A stretch of 22,900 nt of DNA. It comes from Endomicrobium sp. (GTDB lineage Bacteria > Elusimicrobiota > Endomicrobiia > Endomicrobiales > Endomicrobiaceae). The notes under the pieces were generated by a model. It ran no database searches and was not told the origin of the DNA. It saw only the letters and a list, made by a program, of their open reading frames with translations. The stretch covers positions 1-22,900 of the forward strand of contig JAISDY010000006.1 in the NCBI GenBank assembly GCA_031264425.1, written 5' to 3'. Shown one piece after another: positions 21,713 to 22,900 of the stretch. The number at the start of each line of letters is the position of its first letter. Position 1 is the stretch's first letter. The position numbers and the translations under genes were made by a program.

Positions 21713-22900
21713 TTTTTTATATAACCTTTTTTCATCATAGTTTCGGTTATCGCTCTACTTCTTTTGATTATATCTTTCGCAACGCTATAAATTTTATCGT
21801 AACTCATTTTTTTTCCAGCCACTTTTTCTTTTGCCGCTTTTACGCCTATAGCAGCCGCTATTTTTGGGAATATTTCCCAATCGTCCATAGTAGGAAGAAT
21901 TTTGTCAGGTTTTATTTTATTATCAGGCACACAAGAAGCAAGCTCTATTGCCGCGGTTATGCACATTGTGTCGGTAATCGTAAAAGCTCTTACGTCTAAC
22001 GCTCCTCTAAAAACTCCGGGAAAACCCAAAGAATTGTTGACTTGATTTTCAAAATCGCTTCTGCCTGTGGCAACAATGGCAGCGCCCGCGTCTTTAGCTT
22101 CCCATGGCCAAATTTCAGGCGTAGGATTGGCGCAAGTAAAAACAATGGGATTTTTAGCCATAGATTTTATCCATTCTTTCTTTATTACTCCCGGTCCCGG
22201 AGCCGATAAAGATATAACAACATCGGCATTTTCCATTGCTTCTTTGGCTCCGCCCCTAATGTCGCCGGCATTTGTTATTGACGCCATATTCCACTGCTCT
22301 TTGCATGATTTTAAATCCTGACGATCTTTGTGAAGCGTCCCTTTTACGTCAACCATAACTATGCTTGCGGGATTTGCCCCATAAAGTATCAAAAGTTTTG
22401 ATATACAAATATTTGCAGCTCCCGCTCCTATCATCGCTATCTTTATTTTGTTTACTTTTTTACCAACAATTTTTAGCGCGTTGATAAAACCCGCAAGCGT
22501 AACCAAAGCCGTTCCTTGTTGGTCGTCATGCCACACGGGTATTTTGCATTCTTTTCTTAAGGTATCCAAAATAGAAAAACATTTAGGTTGAGAAATATCT
22601 TCTAAATTTACTCCGCCTAAAGACGGCTGCAATATTTTAACCGTTTGTATTATTTCTTTCTCATCTTTAGTGTCAAGACATATGGGAAAAGCGTCAACGC
22701 CGCCAAGATACTTGTACAGAAGAGCTTTTCCTTCCATAACAGGAAGACCCGCCTCAGGACCAATATCGCCTAGCCCCAAAACCCTTGTGCCGTCGCTTAC
22801 AACGCCGACAGTATTCCATTTATTCGTATATTCATAGACAAGTTCCGGATTTTTGCTAATGTCAGTACATACAGCCGCCACTCCGGGACTGTACCATATT
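21700..22900 (-). CDS. NAD(P)-dependent malic enzyme (partial, N-terminus beyond window)
   Basis: Oxidative decarboxylation of malate to pyruvate and CO2. The frame stays open to the window edge: before the in-frame GTG at 22881 it still reads IWYSPG, and YSPGVA is the conserved block with the catalytic Tyr. The GTG is therefore not the start, and roughly 40-60 N-terminal residues are missing. Other family blocks are GLGDIGPEAGLPVMEGKA (with the catalytic Lys), WHDDQQGTALV (divalent metal and substrate site), the Rossmann IGAGAANICISKLL and ISLSAPGPGV. The C-terminal region is of the short bacterial type without a phosphotransacetylase domain. It overlaps the fumarase alpha gene by 13 bases. 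Coenzyme choice cannot be read safely. Confidence 0.93.
   Translation of the reverse strand, partial: IWYSPGVAAVCTDISKNPELVYEYTNKWNTVGVVSDGTRVLGLGDIGPEAGLPVMEGKALLYKYLGGVDAFPICLDTKDEKEIIQTVKILQPSLGGVNLEDISQPKCFSILDTLRKECKIPVWHDDQQGTALVTLAGFINALKIVGKKVNKIKIAMIGAGAANICISKLLILYGANPASIVMVDVKGTLHKDRQDLKSCKEQWNMASITNAGDIRGGAKEAMENADVVISLSAPGPGVIKKEWIKSMAKNPIVFTCANPTPEIWPWEAKDAGAAIVATGRSDFENQVNNSLGFPGVFRGALDVRAFTITDTMCITAAIELASCVPDNKIKPDKILPTMDDWEIFPKIAAAIGVKAAKEKVAGKKMSYDKIYSVAKDIIKRSRAITETMMKKGYIKKCEK

Noticed and set aside
22881..22881. GTG at 22881 as the start of the malic enzyme
   Set aside because: The frame continues upstream to the window edge and reads the conserved YSPGVA block across this codon, so it is an internal Val.

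Overview
The window is a gene-dense, AT-rich stretch of bacterial chromosome. All 26 recognisable genes lie on the minus strand, so they read from high to low coordinates. Gaps are a few bases, or genes overlap by 1 to 20 bases; no non-coding stretch exceeds about 100 bases. No RNA gene, insertion sequence, phage gene or CRISPR array was seen.

The organism is a diderm, LPS-making, probably anaerobic bacterium with a small, compact genome. Signs are BamA, Skp/OmpH and the first lipid A steps, a class I two-subunit Fe-S fumarase, and a ferredoxin-type disulfide reductase. An LpxC-FabZ fusion is known from Bacteroidota and a few other phyla, but the clear Shine-Dalgarno sequences here (GGAGG, AGAGG, AAGGA) argue against Bacteroidota. 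Low GC, gene content and small broken spots suggest an Elusimicrobiota/Endomicrobium-like bacterium. This assignment is inference.

Layout in transcription order. (1) 22900-20346: malic enzyme (cut by the window edge) and fumarase alpha and beta, a C4-acid module, followed by type III pantothenate kinase (20328-19540). (2) 19480-8695: a long envelope operon, bamA, ompH, lpxD, lpxC-fabZ, two tandem lpxA paralogues, a GT11-type glycosyltransferase, lpxI, a DegT aminotransferase and a Gfo/Idh/MocA oxidoreductase. The last two resemble GnnB/GnnA, which make a 3-amino UDP-GlcNAc for lipid A with amide-linked primary acyl chains. (3) 8651-5510: pstB with a degenerate ABC signature, phoU, a YihX-like HAD phosphatase, a short GGQ release-factor-like protein and a RadC-type JAB protein. 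(4) 5424-4657: a glutaredoxin-like protein and a ferredoxin:thioredoxin reductase catalytic domain fused to rubredoxin, closed by a hairpin terminator. (5) 4564-1: cobalamin adenosyltransferase, argininosuccinate lyase, a TolC-like protein, a patatin-like phospholipase and a TPR protein cut by the window edge.

The main point of interest is the lipid A cluster: duplicated lpxA, with one copy changed at an active-site histidine, next to a probable gnnBA pair. Two genes (ompH and the glutaredoxin) also show a one-base frame break in a short homopolymer immediately after their best start site. Several starts were moved from the longest open frame on the basis of ribosome binding sites or family alignment.
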